64,000 nucleotides of DNA from contig NC_088308.1 in NCBI RefSeq assembly GCF_910592395.1, positions 25,931,501 through 25,995,500 of the forward strand, in the 5' to 3' direction. The DNA comes from Lineus longissimus. Lineage: Eukaryota > Nemertea > Pilidiophora > Heteronemertea > Lineidae. Every line of letters begins with the position of its first letter. Within the stretch, counting starts at the first letter, position 1. Below are positions 1-13,109 of the stretch, one piece after another. A program made the position numbers and the translations under genes. Below the pieces are notes generated by a model that was given only the letters and a program-made list of their open reading frames with translations, made no database searches and had not been told where the DNA came from.

Positions 1-297
1 TAACCCCTGGTGGAAAGTTTCGAGTAGAAAATAGTATAACAGTAGTTTCAAACTAGTTTAGACTATAGAGATTATTCCTTCCTCAGGGGATTTGTATAGT
101 ACTTGGCTGCCATTTAAATAACATTTTGAAGAAAGGTAGAGGCTATACAGTACTGAAATTATAAGTGGTAGGTGGTGCACTTTGCAAACATTAACAGGTA
201 ACAACAAATCTGACAAAAAAGGCGGAGATTATTGTTTCACCTGCTTCGTCACTTTTCTCAAGTTCATTTTCTCTTTTTTTTTCTCTCACTATTTTAG

Positions 298-2974
298 CTC
301 GGGCTGCTGATGTCTACCAGACAGATTACTATGACATTGCGGCCAGAGTTGAGTTGGTGAGTGCATACAACAGAGTATGAGACTAAGACTAAGAGGGTTG
401 CCTCTATACATTTTTAAAAGAGGCACGCTCACGATAATGAAAAACTCAATGAAATTTGGAACATGCCCAAAATCAGTATGTTTTTAGGTAGTTAGTGTAG
501 ACTAGACATGTGCAGAAATGCAGTTCCCAAAACAATACTGCATAAGTTCGATCCATGCCTGTGGACAAGAGATGTGCAGATGTGCAGTTCCCAAAGCAAC
601 ACTGCATAATTTGGATCCAGGCCTGTGGACTAGACATGTGCAGAAATGCAGTTCCCAAAACAACACTGCATAAATTCGATCCAGGCCTATATTTATTGTT
701 TACTCAAGCTGTTTGTATTTTTCCTTCTTGAGCATGTGCGTGACATCGACCTAATTAACCCACTACCATTTCAGGGTCAGATGGCCTCATTGTTCTTCAA
801 TAAAGGTATGTATGCATCATTAGGTCATGTCATTAACCCTTACACGATGCATGTTTCTCTGTTAAAAAGACATGAAATTGGTTGACAGAGGTGGTCCTCA
901 ATTCAGAGGCATTTGACCTTACTACGGAGGTTAAATTGAAATGACCAATTTGGGGCCAATATCAGTGTCCCTTGGTGTAGAGGCTGTCCATTTGGCGGAG
1001 CTGTACCACTGTTTTGATCTCTGTGGAAGGATCAGTATCAAGGATAACAGTGTCCTTCATTGTATGGTCTTTCTTAATACTTTCAAATAGAAGATACTTG
1101 TAGAGGTCAATTTTAACGCAGTTACCACATCTAGACCTTTTGTGATTATGATTATGATTAGTGAATCTCGTTTAAATTTACATTTTGCAGTTGGTGTCAA
1201 TCTGTTCTACATCTGCCTGGCTATCTATCTGTATGGTGATCTTGCAATCTATGCTGCTGCAGTGCCAAAGTCGCTTAGGGATGCTGTTTGGTGAGTTATC
1301 AAAGTTATTGATTTATTTGTCAATGGTTTCTTTAAATGTACCAAAAAGTTGTAAGAAAAGTGCTGAGTGTTGTCACTGTTGGGGAATTACTTGACTAAAC
1401 TCTTTCATTCTAATTCTGATAAACTAGCACATGATTGTTTGGACTATAACTGAAAGTTGTCTATCGCAGTAACATCCATTTCTTGAGAAAAACAGCAACA
1501 CCAGGTAACCAGACTTGAAAATGAAAGAGATCTCAACATTTGTCTCTGCTGTGATATACTTCATGATCTTCTGATAAATATTTCAACATTTCAGTACCTA
1601 CCAAGGAGTGAATGACAGTTTCTGTAATCCTAATCGTACGGTGCAAGACAGTGATTTGTGTTGGGAAGGTGTGGAGAGTGTGGACAGAATGAATGCCTAC
1701 AGGATATTTGTGGTGAGCTAACGACACCAATAAAATACTCAGTGGGAAAGCAGATGTCCAATGAATTGTTAGATTAGCCCTGGCAATGATATGGGTACAT
1801 GTAGACATAACTAAAGGCGACACCATGCTCATAACCAGGCCAGTTGGCCAAGCTAGTAGTCGGGACTGGGTTCTCATGTGGCATATTTTCACTGATCAAA
1901 TGATTCTATCTTTCAGGCTGTATTTAGTCTACTGCTCGGACCCTTTTTCTTCTTCAATGTACAGAAGACCAAGTATCTGCAATATTTCACAACAGTGATG
2001 CGATGGTTTGGTGAGTAGAAATGGACGTGCTAGAAATGCTGATTGATGCCAATTGATTTTCATTAAGCGACATAATGGTACTATGTATAGTATACTTGTT
2101 TTGCAAGACAATCTAAAAAAGTACTCTAAATACATTTTCATGATACATTGTAAAGACATTATTGTTCCTACTTCACTTAATAAACATCTTTGCTTGTATT
2201 TCAGCCTTCATCACAATGATCACTTTGGCTGTCATCAGATTGGCAAGTGGAAAAGGTCAAGGTCGTCCAGTGGTGGCAAACTTTGCTGGCATTCCCAGTT
2301 TGTTTGGAATCTGTATCTACTCCTTCATGTGTCATCATTCACTGCCGTCACTCGTGACACCAATTAAAAACAAATCACGACTCTCAACTCTTTTCGGCGG
2401 TGACTACCTCCTTATCCTTGGCTTCTATGCCCTTCTGTCTTTCACTGGTATATTTGCATTTGATAAGCTAAAAGATTTATACACACTGAACTTTGAACCC
2501 AATCGATGCGAGGCGATAATAGACCCAATAACTACTGTTGTTCCTATACAATACATTCTTACTTTATTCCCAGTTTTCACACTCAGTACAAATTTCCCGA
2601 TCATCGGTGTCACATTACGGAATAATCTTCGCACCTTGTTCTATCGGGAAGATCATCCATACCCCTTGGCTGTTGATCGATTTGTCTTCCCACTTCTTGC
2701 TCTATTACCTCCAGTTGTAATTGCCCTAGCAACAGCCGACTTGGACGAACTGGTTGCGATCACAGGGTCATATGCAGGTGCTGGCGTGCAATATTTCATT
2801 CCGTTATTTTTGGTGTACTGTGCAAGGAAAGACACAAGTGCTAGGTTTTCTGATGGCGTCAAAAATAAACACGCCTCACCATTCCGTCATACTGCATGGC
2901 TGGTGATCGTTTTCTTATGGGCAACTGCTGCTGTGGTGTTGGTTACAGTGAATCATATTATCACCAAGTCCTGA
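298..2974 (+). CDS. TMEM104: TMEM104 homologue, 5' end outside the window
   Basis: Six exons are visible: 298-356, 775-805, 1191-1290, 1595-1712, 1917-2010 and 2205-2974 (stop included). All have AG/GT borders and phases that join without a break, giving the last 389 residues. The family TMEM104 is a multi-pass membrane protein related to amino-acid/auxin permease-type transporters; its substrate is not established. Matches I recognise include GQMASLFFNK at the second exon, YLYGDLAIYAAAVP in the third, FNVQKTKYLQ in the fifth, and in the last exon SFMCHHSLPSL, TNFPIIGVTLRNN and NKHASPFRHT. The last exon alone carries several hydrophobic spans. The human protein is about 496 residues, so roughly 105 N-terminal residues and the start lie upstream of base 1. 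The first visible exon begins in phase, completing a codon from an earlier exon. Nothing looks broken. Identification is confident; transport function is inferred from family only. Confidence 0.93.
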
Positions 2975-4257
2975 TACTGGTGTCATTACTTATATTATCA
3001 TAAGTTGGTGAAATCAGTTTCAATGGAGTGAATAATATCATAACAAGGTTGTGATGCTCATGAATTGTACTGTTTATTCAATTGCTGTACAGGCTTCATT
3101 GCATGTGCAGAACGAAAATATAATGTGATATTTATCTAAGAGAGGTGCTTGTCTGTGTATTGCATTGCATTTGTTTCCAGAACTTCCGGGTCATCCCTAA
3201 ATCCAAGTGATCTCATATGTAAATGTTGGCTCGCTTACATATACCTGTATTCAGTATGATATATATGTATCAAGAGCTGCTGAATTACCAAGAAACCTGT
3301 AATGTTCCTTGAGGGAAGAGATTTGTATCATAACACTTGTGTACTGTAGGCATAAACCTTTTCGTTTTCATGTGATGTCTTGGCTACAGTGCTTTTGTGA
3401 GTCTGATCAGAAAGTTATATTTCACCGAACACTAGAAGGCTTTATACAGAAGAGAAATCAGCAAATACTGGGGGATAGAGATTTAACAGTCATTCAGTCA
3501 TTGACTAGTTGATTGAAGAGTTCAGTTTACAAGTACGAACTCGAGATTAAACTGCTGTCGAGTTCATTATATTTAGGTCAGTGAAATAGGCTTTCCTAAA
3601 ATCTGCTCTCATGAGTCGGCTGCTTCCCAACCTTCCATGATTTTACCAAAAAAAAACAAAAAGGAGCATTTAACATTGTTTTTCCCTGGGGTAAGGGCTA
3701 CATTATAATGCATGAGGTAAGGGCTAAACCATGGCTAATCCTGACAAACCATCACAAAGAGTCGCCTTGAATTGCCTTTTGGGCGTGAAAACTGAGGAGT
3801 CCTGTTGCAGATTATCGTAAAAACCTTTTGGGATACCCTTGATCATGGTGGTTTGTCTCAACATTCAACAACACTTGTATAAACTACAGTTGTATTCGTG
3901 ACATCGTCTCCTAATTGACCTGTTTGACATGTAACTAGTTGTGATCTAATTACTGTGATTTCCGTTAAATTGATTCTACATGCATGAAGATTTTCTTCGT
4001 TTTTACGAATTTTTGGTAGCCTATATGTTTATAATTTTGTAATAATGAAATGGTGGCAGCGGCCAAAGTTGTATAAATTTCTCTTAAAATGAGTCATACA
4101 TCTTTTAGTTTTATTCAATTTTCTTCGTGTTACATCTTCAAAACCTGATTGGCGACTGTCGAGGCCCTCTTCTGCAGTGATAGGAGTGAAATGTATTTGA
4201 AGGGCATCCAACGGCTTATAAGATAAAGTTACCTCATTTCGAAACTGGCATCAAAGT
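2975..4257. other. 3' UTR of TMEM104 and intergenic DNA
   Basis: No coding exon with supportable splice signals is seen here. The first part is presumably TMEM104 3' UTR; the only poly(A)-signal-like hexamer I noticed is ATTAAA near 3546, which is weak support. The rest is AT-rich unique-looking sequence running up to the minisatellite. Confidence 0.5.
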
Positions 4258-5390
4258 TACGGCCTGGCAGAGCCTCGGATTGTCCGTCCCGGTTCTTATA
4301 AACACCATCTGTTTGGAACAACCTCGGATTATCCGTCCCATTCCTGACATACACAATCTGCCTGACACAACCTTGGATTGTCCATCCCAGTCGTGACATA
4401 CACAATCTGCCTGACACAACCTCGGATTGTCCGTCCCAGTCCTGACATACACAATCTGCCTGACACAACCTCGGATTGTCCGTTCCATTCCTGACATACA
4501 CAATCTGCCTGACACAACCTCGGATTGTCCATCCCAGTCGTGACATACACAATCTGCCTGACACAACCTCGGATTGTCCATCCCAGTCGTGACATACACA
4601 ATCTGCTTGACACAACCTCGGATTGTCCATCCCAGTCGTGACATACACAATCTGCCTGACACAACCTCGGATTGTCCATCCCAGTCGTGACATACACAAT
4701 CTGCCTGACACAACCTCGGATTGTTCATCCCAGTCGTGACATACACAATCTGCCTGACACAACCTCGGATTGTCCGTCCCAGTCCTGACATACACAATCT
4801 GCCTGACACAACCTCGGATTGTCCGTCCCAGTCGTGACATACACAATCTGCCTGACACAACCTCGGATTGTTCATCCCAGTCCTGACATACACAATCTGC
4901 CTGACACAACCTCGGATTGTCTGTCCCAGTTCTATAAAAACTATCTGTTTGGAACAACCTCAGATTGTGCGTGGCAGTTCTGATATACACAGTCTCCCTG
5001 GAACAACCTTTGATTGTCCGTCCCGGCCCTGCTGCCCTATGACGTACCCCATTTGTTGGAGCAACCTTTGGTGTCTGTCCCAGTCCTGCCCTATGACGTA
5101 CCCCATCTTTTGGGACAACCTTTCGTTGTCTGTCCCAGCCCTGATATAATCGCTCTGGAACAGCCTTGGACTATCCATCCTTGTCCTGATATACACACTC
5201 TGCCTGGAACAACAATTGATAATCCATCCCGGCCCTGTTCCACATTTACTTGGACGGCAACCTTGGATTGTCCATCCTAGTCCTAATAAACACTGTCTCC
5301 CTGGGACAACCATAGATTGACCGTCCCAGTGCTGTTCAGTCTGCCTGGAACAGTCTCTTTGGCTGAACAGCGTGGGTTGTACATCCCAGC
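4258..5390. repeat. Minisatellite, 49-bp unit
   Basis: A tandem array with a 49-bp period. The core runs from about 4346 to 4930 with twelve regularly spaced units (the marker GACATACACAATCTGCC recurs at 4346, 4395, 4444 and so on to 4885), differing at only a few positions. On both sides the units decay: 4258-4345 on the left, and 4931-5390 on the right, where the spacing drifts and variants such as CTGGAACAACCTTTGATTGT replace the core. Because 49 is not a multiple of three and the unit lacks stops on the minus strand, long minus-strand frames stay open by chance. They have no splice signals or protein similarity I can see, so this is not annotated as coding. Confidence 0.95.
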
Positions 5391-6294
5391 GCGATGATAC
5401 ACCTAATCTGCCTGGAACGGCCGATGTTGGGCCGATATCGGGCCAATTTCGGCACTTTCCCTCCAGAGTTTCACTCAAAGGTGCCCGGTGGCATTTGGCC
5501 AATATCATGCCAGTATACGGCAGGAATATGTTTCTTTGCCAAACTCCAGCTAAGGTTCAGGGGATATTCTGGCCAACGTCGGGCCGTTTGGTTGCCCTAT
5601 AATCAGAAAATATTAGAAGCATTAAAAAATAGTTTTTTATAAATTTCAGACTAGAAGTACATGTACACGATATTGACCATCATTTAAACGAACTTCATAG
5701 AAGCATTAAAAAATAGTTTTTAAAAAATTTCAGACTAAAAGTACACGATATTGACCATCATTTAAACGAACTTCAATTATAAATCAAACATTTCCACATT
5801 TTGTTCGGTGATATTGATCTTGAAATTGTTTGCATAAGGTTACAACATGTTAGCAGCACTTCACCAGATGACGGTACTTTTCTTTCGTGGCCATTGACCA
5901 TATGACTCATATAAACTATCCAAACAATTTTCTGCAGGCTGAGGTTCACTCTAAAGGCAGTTATGTAGGAGCTGAAGGTCATTGGGAATTTAGGTATTAT
6001 CTTAGGAGACAAGGAACAGTGAGGTGGATCCAAGGATGTGAATCATTGGAGATCAAACTAAATTCAGTACAACACAATATTTTGAATGAAACTTAAAAGC
6101 TTACTGAATGTTCTTGTGTTTGATTTACCTTATAAAAGCAACATTAGAGTATTGACTATAAATCGGGCAGTAGAACGTTGCTGTAATATCCACTTAATTT
6201 TAGGGTGTGCTGGGATTTTTATTTGAACTCATTGCCACAGCTGCAGACGGCATCTAGACGTGTTGTTGTGCGGCTGCCCAAAGTCAACGCCGAG
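5391..6294. repeat. Repeat-rich intergenic stretch with a ~90-bp direct duplication
   Basis: The stretch 5415-5600 is rich in short reiterated words (TTGGGCCGATATCGGGCC, CCAATATC, CAACGTCGGGCC) and looks like part of a dispersed repeat I cannot name. From about 5609 to 5775 there are two adjacent copies of a roughly 90-bp segment containing GAAGCATTAAAAAATAG, TTTCAGACTA and GATATTGACCATCATTT; the second copy lacks a short TACATG insertion of the first. The end of the stretch is the presumed 5' flank or 5' UTR of the VWA gene that follows. No gene is supported here. Confidence 0.7.
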
Positions 6295-9200
6295 ATGAAG
6301 ACCACATGTATTTTGCTTTTATTGAGTCTGGTGGCTGCCGCCAACTCTTTCAGTCGGAGGTGTGAGTATAACTTATAGCAGTATTTCTGAATTGGGGAAG
6401 CACTTGCTTCATCAGGGCTATGGCTTATTCTTAATCGTAGTGTTTGATGATGAAACAGGATATTTGTCTCTCAGTTGAAGACCGCGAGAAACAATATCTG
6501 GCTTCCTGAAATCGGCAACAAGTCGCCGACTAGAAAGGTTGCTTAGATACAGAAATATCTCTGCAACAAGCGATTATTATCATTCTTATCGTTGAACGAA
6601 AAAAATTGCTATACATGTACTTGTAACGGCAATATAAAGCCAGAGCGAAAAGGGTGTGATTTTCTAAGTCACATCGGACGAACAAACAGTCATGACGTGT
6701 ATAGAACTGAGAAATGTAATGTTTCGGTTGATATTCTTTTTTTAATAAATATCTTAAAACTTGATATCGATAACAAAAATGATCGCCTCAAAGTTTGGGG
6801 TTCACCCCATAAAGCGTGTGATTGAATTTGACAGAGTAATGCTTAATCCAAAACAGCAAGATAAGCGGCTCTGTTTTATCGAAATAAGACAGAATTTTGA
6901 TGAACCCTTTTTTTGTTGAGGCTTCGATGTGATTCCGAGGATGGTGCACGATTGTTGATGGGCTCCAATGATTGACATCTTATTTCAGCAACTCAACGTA
7001 TACACGCTGGTAAGAAACCTTACAGAGCCTCCTCCTGCACCTTCCGACTCATCGTTCATCTTATGCGTATAGTCAGGGCCCAACTGACAGAAAACTGCGG
7101 GCAAAATGTACATACGTATTGCTGTTGTCAGTAATGGATTATCAACTTAATACTCAAAATAAGAACATCAACTACTAAACGAAATTATCACTGGACACTA
7201 CATCCTTTCCGTTTTTATCTTTAAGTATTAATCATTTTTTCAGATAGTTATGAGGATCTTTTCGGTAAAATGTCTTTCCTTCTTTTGCGTTGTTAACAAA
7301 ATGTTTTGAACAGTAAACCCAATACCTCGGTCAGGTAAATCTCCCCGTATTACAAAGTGCGTGACTTAATTTGACAGTGAGAAACCCATTAATTAGGTTT
7401 GCGATGTCACATTCATTGTCGCAAATTTAAAGAGACTTGGCATTCCGAAAAAGGACCAAAATCGTTTAACTTTATTTTCGCTTTTGCTAGGCCCAACGTC
7501 CACCCCAAGCGAAAGGTCAACAGTGAGGCGTCCATCACGTAAGTAAAATGATTTTCCTTCATTTATCACTCAATCATTGTTCTGAAATCTTCTTGGTCTA
7601 TAAGGTTAGTAATCAATATTACCGAGTTTCCGCAAATGATTTCACCTTGCGTTGTTAACAAAATGTTTTGAATGGTAAACTCAATACCTCGGTCAGGTAA
7701 TACTGAGATCACAAGTATTATCAAAAACGAAATCGCATAGTGCCTAACATTACGAGCAAAAACTTCCCGTAATAAATTTTAGACTACGGACGCTGCCTAA
7801 AATCATGAACTTCCCGTAGTTTAATACTACATTACACCACGGAGACCACTGGCAATTATAGAACTGAGTAATGTACTGTTTCAGCTGATATTCTTTTTTT
7901 AAATATCTTAAAACTTGATCACGATGGCAAAAATGCCGATCCCTCAAAGTTTGGGTTCAGCCCATAAAGCGTGTGACTGAATTTGACAGTGAAATGCTTA
8001 ATTTGGGTCTTTATGCACATTCATTATCGCCAATTTAAAGATACTTTGCTTTTCGAAAATTCACCAAAGTCGTAGACCTTTAATTTCGCTTTCTAGGGCC
8101 TACTTCTACAAAGGGAAGATCTAGATTTAGGACACGTAAGTGTATCACCCATTCTCTAAATGGCACATCGGTACTTGGTGCTTATCAAGCGAAGTTATCA
8201 ACATTATCTATAATCCAACACAGCAAGATAAGCGGCTCTGTTTTATCGAAATAAGACAGAGTTGTGATGAACACTTATTTTGTTGAAGCTTCGATGTGAT
8301 TCCGAGGGTGCACGCTTGTGAATGGGCTCTAACGATTGACATCTTATTTCAGCTCCTCCTTCATCAACTTTTGGTTTCGGTGCACACGGGGGTAAGAAAC
8401 CTTACAAAGCCTCCTCCTGCAACTTCCGACTCATCGTTCGTCTTATGATAGCCAGGGCCCAACTGACAGAAAACTGCAGGCTAAATGTACATATACGTAT
8501 AGTGCTGTTGTCAGTAATGGATTATCAACTTAATACTCAAAATAAGAACATCAACTACTAAACGAAATTATCACTGGACACTACATCCTTTCCGTTTTTA
8601 TCTTTAAGTATTAATCATTTTTTCAGATAGTTATGAGGATCTTTTCGGTAAAATATCTTTCCTTCTTTTGCGTTGTTAACAAAATGTTTTGAATGGTAAA
8701 CTCAATACCTCGGTCAGGTAATACTGAGATCACAAGTACTATCAAAAACGAAATCGCATAGTGCCCAACATTACGAGCAAAAACTTCCCGTAATAAATTT
8801 TAGACTACGGACGCTGCCTAAAATCATGAACTTCCCGTAATTTAACACTACATTACACCACGGAGACCACTGGCAATTATAGAACTGAGTAATGTACTGT
8901 TTCAGCTGATATTCTTTTTTTAAATATCTTAAAACTTGATCACGATGGCAAAAATGCCGATCCCCTCAAAGTTTGGGTTCAGCCCATAAAGCGTGTGGCT
9001 GAATTTGACAGTGTAATGCTTAATTAGGGTCTTGATGCACATTCATTATCGCCAATTTAAAGATACTTTGCTTTTCGAAAATTCACCAAAGTCGTAGACC
9101 TTTAATTTCGCTTTCTAGGGCCTACTTCTACAAAGGGAAGATCTAGATTTAGGACACGTAAGTGTATCACCCATTCTCTAAATGGCACATCGGTACTTGG

Positions 9201-12200
9201 TGCTTATCAAGCGAAGTTATCAACATTATCTATAATCCAACACAGCAAGATAAGCGGCTCTGTTTTACCGAAATAAGACAGAGTTGTGATGAACACTTAT
9301 TTTGTTGAAGCTTCGATGTGATTCCGAGGGTGCACGCTTGTGAATGGGCTCTAGCGATTGACATCTTATTTCAGCTCCTCCTTCATCAACTTTTGGTTTC
9401 GGTGCACACGGGGGTAAGAAACCTTACAAAGCCTCCTCCTGCAACTTCCGACTCATCGTTCGTCTTATGATAGCCAGGGCCCAACTGACAGAAAACTGCA
9501 GGCTAAATGTACATATACGTATAGTGCTGTTGTCAGTAATGGATTATCAACTTAATACTCAAAATAAGAACATCAACTACTAAACGAAATTATCACTGGA
9601 CACTACATCCTTTCCGTTTTTATCTTTAAGTATTAATCATTTTTTCAGATAGTTATGAGGATCTTTTCGGTAAAATATCTTTCCTTCTTTTGCGTTGTTA
9701 ACAAAATGTTTTGAATGGTAAACTCAATACCTCGGTCAGGTAATACTGAGATCACAAGTACTATCAAAAACGAAATCGCATAGTGCCCAACATTACGAGC
9801 AAAAACTTCCCGTAATAAATTTTAGACTACGGACGCTGCCTAAAATCATGAACTTCCCGTAATTTAACACTACATTACACCACGGAGACCACTGGCAATT
9901 ATAGAACTGAGTAATGTACTGTTTCAGCTGATATTCTTTTTTTAAATATCTTAAAACTTGATCACGATGGCAAAAATGCCGATCCCTCAAAGTTTGGGTT
10001 CAGCCCATAAAGCGTGTGGCTGAATTTGACAGTGTAATGCTTAATTAGGGTCTTGATGCACATTCATTATCGCCAATTTAAAGATACTTTGCTTTTCGAA
10101 AATTCACCAAAGTCGTAGACCTTTAATTTCGCTTTCTAGGGCCTACTTCTACAAAGGGAAGATCTAGATTTAGGACACGTAAGTGTATCACCCATTCTCT
10201 AAATGGCACATCGGTACTTGGTGCTTATCAAGCGAAGTTATCAACATTATCTATAATCCAACACAGCAAGATAAGCGGCTCTGTTTTACCGAAATAAGAC
10301 AGAGTTGTGATGAACACTTATTTTGTTGAAGCTTCGATGTGATTCCGAGGGTGCACGCTTGTGAATGGGCTCTAGCGATTGACATCTTATTTCAGCTCCT
10401 CCTTCATCAACTTTTGGTTTCGGTGCACACGGGGGTAAGAAACCTTACAAAGCCTCCTCCTGCAACTTCCGACTCATCGTTCGTCTTATGATAGCCAGGG
10501 CCCAACTGACAGAAAACTGCAGGCTAAATGTACATATACGTATAGTGCTGTTGTCAGTAATGGATTATCAACTTAATACTCAAAATAAGAACATCAACTA
10601 CTAAACGAAATTATCACTGGACACTACATCCTTTCCGTTTTTATCTTTAAGTATTAATCATTTTTTCAGATAGTTATGAGGATCTTTTCGGTAAAATATC
10701 TTTCCTTCTTTTGCGTTGTTAACAAAATGTTTTGAATGGTAAACTCAATACCTCGGTCAGGTAATACTGAGATCACAAGTATTATCAAAAACGAAATCGC
10801 ATAGTGCCCAACATTACGAGCAAAAACTTCCCGTAATAAATTTTAGACTACGGACGCTGCCTAAAATCATGAACTTCCCGTAATTTAACACTACATTACA
10901 CCACGGAGACCACTGGCAATTATAGAACTGAGTAATGTACTGTTTCAGCTGATATTCTTTTTTTAAATATCTTAAAACTTGATCACGATGGCAAAAATGC
11001 CGATCCCCTCAAAGTTTGGGTTCAGCCCATAAAGCGTGTGGCTGAATTTGACAGTGTAATGCTTAATTAGGGTCTTGATGCACATTCATTATCGCCAATT
11101 TAAAGATACTTTGCTTTTCGAAAATTCACCAAAGTCGTAGACCTTTAATTTCGCTTTCTAGGGCCTACTTCTACAAAGGGAAGATCTAGATTTAGGACAC
11201 GTAAGTGTATCACCCATTCTCTAAATGGCACATCGGTACTTGGTGCTTATCAAGCGAAGTTATCAACATTATCTATAATCCAACACAGCAAGATAAGCGG
11301 CTCTGTTTTATCGAAATAAGACAGAATTATGATGAACACTTATTTTGTTGAAGCTTCGATGTGATTCCGAGGATGGTGCACCCTTGTGAATGAGTTCTAA
11401 CGATTGACATCTTATTTCAGCTCCTCCTTCATCAACTTTTGGTTTCGGTACACACGGGGGTAAGAAACCTTATAAAGCCTCACCCTGCACCTTCCGACTC
11501 ATCGTTTGTCTTATGATAGCCAGGGCCCAACTGACAGAAAACTGCAGACTAAATGTACATAAGTATTGCTGTTGTCAGTAATGGATTATCAACTTAATAC
11601 TCAAAATAAGAACATCATCTAGCCTACTTAACGAAATTATCACTGGACACTACATCCTTTCCGTTTTTATCTTTAAGTATTAATCATTTTTCAGATAGTT
11701 ATGAGGATCTTTTCGGTAAAATGTCTTTCCTTCTTTTGCGTTGTTAACAAAATGTTTTGAACAGTAAACCCAATACCTCGGTCAGGTAAATCTCCCCGTA
11801 TTACAAAGTGCGTGACTTAATTTGACAGTGAGAAACTCATTAATTAGGTTTGCGATGTCACATTCATTGTCGCAAATTTAAAGAGACTTGGCATTCCGAA
11901 AAAGGACCAAAATCGTTTAACTTTATTTTATCTTTTGCTAGGCCCAACGTCCACTCCAAGCGAAAGGTCAACAGTGAGGCGTCCATCACGTAAGTAAAAT
12001 GATTTTCCTTCATTTATCACTCCATGCATCATTGTTCTGAAATCTTCTTGGTCTATAAGGTTTAGTAATCAACATTACCGAGTTTCCGCAAATGATTTCA
12101 CCGATGAAATCATCCATCCGTGAGACCAAAATATTGTCCGTCATTTTATTTTTATTCACTACGATTTCTTAATTCTTACAGCGTTGGCGCGACTTGCGAT

Positions 12201-13109
12201 GTGTAGAACCAACCCTCTTCTGCACCCAAGCCTGGGCTGCCTCAACAATATGGAAGTCATCTTGATGGTAGAAAGAATGGAAGCCAAACTCTTCGAACCG
12301 GCACTGGGTTTTGCTCGGATCTTTCTCTCAATAACGAGATCACAGCAAATGCCAGTTTCTCTTCTTACCTTCGGCCAGACAGTAAGTTTGGTATTTTTGA
12401 GAGGTTTTGAAACTAACTTGAATGAACTGCATAAACATACACTGGTGATTTAACAGTCCCAGTCTATGTTAATTTGTTAAGGCATGTTCTCCGTATAATC
12501 GAAACGTTATTTTGCACAATCAGGAAAAATAAAAAATCATCAAAATACCAAACTTATAATAGCTTCTGTTCTTTTTATCTTTTTGAAAATTTATCTTTAT
12601 CAAAAGGACTGTGTACATTCCAGGACCAAGCGCTGCCCTGCGGATGGTTCAGTTGCACCAATAAGAACCAAGATGATGTGGCCACGGAGCTCCTCGAGCT
12701 AGCCAGAAACCCCCCAGCCGTTGAGGTACCGAGGGTTGCATATGCTATCCTGTTCGGCACAGAGTTCCCTATTGCGAAGCGTTTTGGCGGCCAGAAAGAT
12801 CGTCGGCATATCCTGCTTATGATTGGAAGTGGTAGACAGGACCCGAAAGAGAAGGCTTCTGAGTATGTGAAAGCTAGGGAAAAGGCCAGGCGTCTTGGTG
12901 TAACCGTTATCTATCTCGATATCGGGGGCACGGCTAATACTTCGCCCATCAAGCGGCGGGATGTTGAAGGGGGCCAAGATATGAGTCTTGTAGCGACGAG
13001 AGCCCCGCCTGGGCTAGAGGTTGTCAAGGTTATGCCCAGCGAACTGAAGGATGTTGAGGCACTATGGAAAAAAGTAAACTTCATTGTTTTCCCACAATAC
13101 ATAAAATAA
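6295..13109 (+). CDS. Secreted VWA-domain protein with expanded exon array (VWA-A)
   Basis: Fourteen exons: 6295-6361, 6989-7009, 7491-7538, 8097-8135, 8353-8391, 9119-9157, 9375-9413, 10140-10178, 10396-10434, 11162-11200, 11421-11459, 11942-11989, 12182-12381, 12624-13109. The joined length is 1,182 bp, 393 residues, with no frame break. Residues 1-20 form a signal peptide (MKTTCILLLLSLVAAANS). About residues 23-165 are a Ser/Thr/Pro/Arg-rich linker built from micro-exons, mostly four copies of a 26-residue unit (PTSTKGRSRFRT then PPPSSTFGFGAHG). Residues ~189-385 resemble a von Willebrand A fold: strand 1 MEVILMVERMEA, central strand RRHILLMIGSGRQD, then LGVTVIYLDIG. The usual DxSxS metal motif is absent (VERME in its place) and the loop-3 Asp is missing. 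Cysteines 173, 185, 238 and 243 may pair. The last two exons share splice phases with the gene at 36857. Poly(A) signal at 13363. Role unknown; probably extracellular binding. Confidence 0.8.
7641..11737 (+). repeat. Four tandem ~1,021-bp units inside VWA-A, each with two micro-exons
   Basis: Four nearly identical copies (period 1,021-1,022 bp) start at about 7650, 8671, 9692 and 10713, marked by GCGTTGTTAACAAAATG followed by TTTTGAATGGTAAACTC. Each carries two 39-bp exons, both flanked by AG and GTAAG and both keeping phase 1: GGCCTACTTCTACAAAG... (8097, 9119, 10140, 11162) and CTCCTCCTTCATCAAC... (8353, 9375, 10396, 11421). So each unit adds exactly 26 codons. Copies differ by scattered single bases, for example an Ala-to-Thr change in the last second-type exon. 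Diverged flanking copies lie outside: 7010-7620 on the left matches 11461-12070 on the right, each holding a 48-bp exon (7491 and 11942). Confidence 0.92.

Noticed and set aside
4229-4990. Long minus-strand frames with repeating Cys-rich peptide
   Set aside because: They are the 49-bp minisatellite read in frames that happen to lack stops; no splice sites or family match.
7750-9990. Identical 65-codon minus-strand frames at 7750 and 9793
   Set aside because: They lie in intron sequence of the duplicated units and exist only because the units are identical; disrupted in the other copies.
12599-12623. Coding extension of the last VWA-A exon upstream of 12624
   Set aside because: The frame is open further left, but the CAG at 12621-12623 and the phase-0 donor at 12381 fix the exon start; the left part is AT-rich intron.
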